Shown: in pieces, positions 61,160 to 64,000 of the stretch
Layout of the letters: each line of letters starts with the position of its first letter
Numbering within the stretch: position 1 is the first letter of the stretch
NCBI GenBank assembly: GCA_022641835.1
Contig: CP048723.1
Span: 186,001 to 250,000 of the forward strand
DNA: 64,000 nucleotides
Source: Petasospora fabianii
Taxonomy: Eukaryota; Ascomycota; Saccharomycetes; Phaffomycetales; Wickerhamomycetaceae
Direction: 5' to 3'
Notes under the pieces: generated by a model
Databases searched by the model: none
What the model saw: the letters and a program-made list of their open reading frames with translations, nothing else
Told to the model about the DNA's origin: nothing
Program-made: the position numbers and the translations under genes

Positions 61160-61756
61160 ATGATTCAAAGACTCGTGCTCTTGCTCTTTGTCGCCCTTGC
61201 TGCCGCCCACAACGTGCTCCTTCCGGTCAACGGTAAGGTGTGCTTCTTTGAAGATATTAAGCGTAACGACGAATTGGCAGTCTCCTTCCAGTTTGGTAAC
61301 AGAGACGCCCGTTCCAAGGATCAACTCTCTGGTGATTTCTGGATTCAAACCCCATCTGGAAAAGTTCTTGAGAAGAAATTGGACGTTTCTCATGGTGATA
61401 TTTCCGTTAGAGCCACTGAGAAGGGCAAGTACACATACTGTTTCTCTAATGAACACTCTTCCATTGACACCAAGGATGTCTCTTTCAACATCCATGGTGT
61501 CGTTTACGTTGATGTCAATGACCCAAACAGCGATTCTCTCGATGGTGCCGTTAGAAGATTAGCTGCTCTTACCCAGGAGGTTAAAAATGAGCAAAGTTAC
61601 ATTGTCGTCCGTGAAAGAACACACAGAAACACCGCAGAGTCAACAAACTCTCGTGTTAAATGGTGGTCCATTTTCCAATTGGCAATTGTTGGTGCTAACT
61701 CGGTCTTCCAAATCTACTACTTGAAGAGATTCTTTGAAGTGAAGACCATCGTCTAA
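61160..61756 (+). CDS. EMP24: p24-family COPII cargo receptor Emp24
   Basis: 198 aa, against 203 in S. cerevisiae. Signal peptide MIQRLVLLLFVALAAA is removed before HNVLLPVNGKVCFFEDI. The GOLD domain has its disulfide cysteines in KVCFFED and YTYCFSN. A coiled-coil neck (LAALTQEVKNEQSYIVVRERTHRNTAES) is followed by one membrane span and the short tail YLKRFFEVKTIV, with the FF/VV COPII and COPI signals. The neck and tail are nearly identical to ScEmp24. Emp24 works with Erv25, Erp1 and Erp2 to pack GPI-anchored proteins into ER-derived vesicles, so the wall adhesin in this window is a plausible cargo class. Confidence 0.97.
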   Translation: MIQRLVLLLFVALAAAHNVLLPVNGKVCFFEDIKRNDELAVSFQFGNRDARSKDQLSGDFWIQTPSGKVLEKKLDVSHGDISVRATEKGKYTYCFSNEHSSIDTKDVSFNIHGVVYVDVNDPNSDSLDGAVRRLAALTQEVKNEQSYIVVRERTHRNTAESTNSRVKWWSIFQLAIVGANSVFQIYYLKRFFEVKTIV

Positions 61757-62103
61757 AGCATACCTCTCCTCCTCCACGACTCTTACATATATCCCACCAC
61801 TTTGCACACACTTCACTGTTTCCTCAATCATTGTCTCAACTTGATGAGACTACTACTAGGTATCAATTGATGCCCCAACTGGCTGTATACTATCTTAATG
61901 AGAACCAATTGACTCTCTGATCCATCATATTAGGCGATCTGTTCTGTTCTATAATTAGTTACACAATGTCCCTTGAATGTACTTCTCATACTACATGGAT
62001 TAACAACGCAATCATAATGACATGTGTTAAGTGTATTCCTATGTACACGACCTAAAACGTATTCTCTTTTCAGGCTCATCCTGGTAACAAGATGAGTGTC
62101 TTT
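61757..62103. other. Convergent 3' region of EMP24 and VPS1
   Basis: No ORF. A TTGATGA...CTGA pair here was considered as a snoRNA and rejected for lack of a stem. Confidence 0.35.
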
Positions 62104-64000
62104 TCATAGCACTTCACTAATAATCTTGGAAGCCTCCTTATAAGTATCCAACAACTTGACACATTTTTCTCTATCCTGTGCCAAGTTCTCATCTTCAAGC
62201 AACAACTCGTTAAACAACTCCTGCTTGTACAACTTGGTGACCAATCTATTCTGAACCGATTCTTTACTGTAGTTCACAAGCAAACACATAATAGCCTTTG
62301 GAACTTGATCTTGAATCATCTCACGAACAATACCAAAGTAAGAAGTTATGAGACGCTTGATAAGTTCACATTCAAGCATCTCACGTTCAGATAACTCAGA
62401 TTCAATGTCTTGATCTGGATCAACGAGTTGTTGATGGTGTTGCAACATCGAGTGTGCAGGGTTTGGATTGAGTTGTAACTCTTCAAATGCCCTGGTTACT
62501 TTACTCTCTGATCTAGCGTGACCATTGACGTGTGTCGTAGTTGTGGTTGTAGAGGAAGAAATGCTGTTACCACCGGCACCACCGGCCTTTTGTTGGTCTT
62601 TTCCAAAGAAGAAATTGAGGAAAGAATCCTTAGATTCGTTCTTGTTGTTGTTGTATGCTTGTAAAGTGGACGATGGTCCGTTGATACGAGTGGTTTGTGA
62701 AGTCAAGTCGCTTGCATCGTCAGAATCATCATTGTCAAAGCTATCATCAACATCACCAGCGCTCTGGGATGTACCGTTAGCCTTGTCCATCTTAACACTC
62801 TTCAAATTAGACTTTTGACTCAACTGACTCTGTTGTTTGGCCTTCTGGTGGTCCTCAACGACAGAAGCCATAGCAGCTGCAGCACCAACAAAGCTTGGAT
62901 GGTTGGTATTGATGTATGATCTGTGAATCTCAATCAAACTCTCAACATAAGAAATAGTTGGTCCTAATCTCTCACGTAGCAATTCAGAGATGACCTCAAT
63001 GAGGGCCTGTTGAAGTTTTGGATAACGTGAAAATTCTGGGGTTCCACAGTTGTGACAAATCTTCATCAATTCCTCATAGACAAGTTCAACACAACGGTGA
63101 GCTGGAGATTCAAGAAGTTTAATTTGTGGTTTAACGAGCAAATCAAAAGCCAGTTCTGGAACAAACAATGATGGTCTTGGACCCGTTGAGTTCCGGATTG
63201 CGGTCCGAATATCGCTTGTGGACAAGTTCGCCGTTGGGTGGATCGAAGCCAACGAGTGGCCCAACACGTCATGGTAAATGTAATAGATTCTTGCACCACC
63301 ACAAAGTTCCTTAGTGTTGATGTCGAGAGTAGTACCTTCAATAGAGTCAACAAAGTTCTTAGCAAACTTCGTCATGAGTTGAAGAATCAATGCACCACGA
63401 CCTTCTTCCGTTGTAGCATGCAAACCACCATATGAAGCCAATTCTTGTTCGGTTTGACCCATCAAAGTGTTCAATCTTGCCTTGATATCTGGAAGCTTTT
63501 CACGGATATGAGCCATGAGTGTCTGGTTCAAGAGCTTGGCCAAGTATCTGGTACCACAACGGTTAGAAATGGTACGGTACACTGGATGAGCTCTAAAGAA
63601 TTCCTCTTCACTCTCCAAACCTTCTTCGACTGACTTGTTTTGGAGCACATCTTGCTGAGATCTGTTAACAACACCAACGAATCCAAGTTTGAGAGGGTAC
63701 ACTTTACCAGACAAGATGTCGAGGGCGTTAGTGCCATTGTCCATCAAATCAAGTTTAGACAACACACCAATTGTTCTCTTTCCCTGTGGATCAACCTGTC
63801 TTGCAAGCTTAAGAGACTCTGAGTTGACGAGATCGACATTTGCTGGGGAGACAGCAAGGATGATACAGTTTGGCTTAGCAATGTACTCTAAGATCAAATT
63901 GCGGATCTGCTTCTCGATATCGGTTGGTTGGTCACCGATTGGAACCTTGGTGATACCTGGAAGATCGACAAGGGTCAAATTGAGCACATGAGGAGAATAG
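62104..64000 (-). CDS. VPS1: Dynamin-like GTPase Vps1, partial (5' end beyond the window)
   Basis: The frame runs off the end of the window and continues upstream (…YSPHVLNLTLVDLPG at the edge), so about 632 C-terminal residues are seen; P-loop and switch I are missing. Visible: G3 LVDLPGITKVP, the GDQP segment, G4 LSKLDLMDNGT, the middle/stalk region (VYRTISNRCGTRYLAKLLNQ), a disordered insert (about residues 385-515 of the part seen, with polythreonine), and the GED with IVREMIQDQVPKAIMCLLVNYSKESVQNRL. Vps1 (704 aa in S. cerevisiae) acts in vacuolar sorting, endocytosis and peroxisome fission. The insert is longer than I remember for ScVps1. Confidence 0.95.
   Translation of the reverse strand, partial: YSPHVLNLTLVDLPGITKVPIGDQPTDIEKQIRNLILEYIAKPNCIILAVSPANVDLVNSESLKLARQVDPQGKRTIGVLSKLDLMDNGTNALDILSGKVYPLKLGFVGVVNRSQQDVLQNKSVEEGLESEEEFFRAHPVYRTISNRCGTRYLAKLLNQTLMAHIREKLPDIKARLNTLMGQTEQELASYGGLHATTEEGRGALILQLMTKFAKNFVDSIEGTTLDINTKELCGGARIYYIYHDVLGHSLASIHPTANLSTSDIRTAIRNSTGPRPSLFVPELAFDLLVKPQIKLLESPAHRCVELVYEELMKICHNCGTPEFSRYPKLQQALIEVISELLRERLGPTISYVESLIEIHRSYINTNHPSFVGAAAAMASVVEDHQKAKQQSQLSQKSNLKSVKMDKANGTSQSAGDVDDSFDNDDSDDASDLTSQTTRINGPSSTLQAYNNNKNESKDSFLNFFFGKDQQKAGGAGGNSISSSTTTTTTHVNGHARSESKVTRAFEELQLNPNPAHSMLQHHQQLVDPDQDIESELSEREMLECELIKRLITSYFGIVREMIQDQVPKAIMCLLVNYSKESVQNRLVTKLYKQELFNELLLEDENLAQDREKCVKLLDTYKEASKIISEVL

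Noticed and set aside
61841-61920. TTGATGA...CTGA pair downstream of EMP24
   Set aside because: Box C lacks the leading purine and the flanks do not pair.

Overview
The window is nuclear DNA of a budding yeast (Saccharomycotina). Genes are dense and mostly intron-poor. The introns I find have fungal signals: GTATGT, GTAAGT, GTACGT or GTGAGT donors and an (A/T)ACTAAC branch point close to a CAG or TAG acceptor. Codon 17 of the PP1 gene is CTG at an invariant leucine (RLLEVRG), so CUG is read as Leu and the CUG-Ser and CUG-Ala clades are unlikely. I cannot name the species. Several neighbour sets match Saccharomyces cerevisiae blocks: YMR259C-YMR262W (TRM732, TIF11, TPS3, TatD hydrolase), YER047C-YER049W (SAP1, CAJ1, ISD11, TPA1), YER128W-YER133W (VFA1, SAK1, GLC7) and YIL040W-YIL041W (APQ12, GVP36).

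Layout. 0-24 kb: CTK3, TPS3 (spliced), a TatD-family hydrolase, ACH1 (5'-UTR intron), a gene-poor stretch with a candidate C/D-box snoRNA, a two-repeat membrane surface protein, a small PWI-like ORF, UFO1, TIF11 (spliced), a NIPA-type Mg transporter, TRM732 and an unrecognised 558-aa protein. 23-34 kb, the accessory part: a 3.3-kb gene-free promoter, a Flo11-like adhesin whose signal peptide sits on a separate exon and whose ectodomain is tandemly reiterated in about 1-kb units, long Ser- and Thr-rich repeats, then a TPA1 homologue. From about 27.5 to 33.7 kb both genes are full of small frame shifts, which looks like unpolished long-read consensus rather than two decaying genes. 34-64 kb: SAP1, ISD11, APQ12, CAJ1, a zinc-cluster regulator, GVP36, RAD3, a Kelch-like membrane protein, SAK1, a KTR mannosyltransferase, RPS27 (first exon only ATG), GLC7, VFA1, EMP24 and the 3' two-thirds of VPS1.

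How the genes fit together: trehalose synthesis (TPS3) and acetate/acetyl-CoA metabolism (ACH1) are typical glucose-controlled functions, and SAK1 (kinase activating Snf1) and GLC7 (phosphatase opposing it) are two arms of the same glucose switch. FLO11-type adhesins are classical Snf1 outputs in S. cerevisiae. EMP24, VPS1, VFA1, GVP36 and the KTR enzyme serve membrane traffic and glycosylation. CTK3, RAD3, TIF11, TRM732 and RPS27 serve transcription, repair and translation. No tRNA, rRNA, transposon, LTR element or CRISPR array was recognised.
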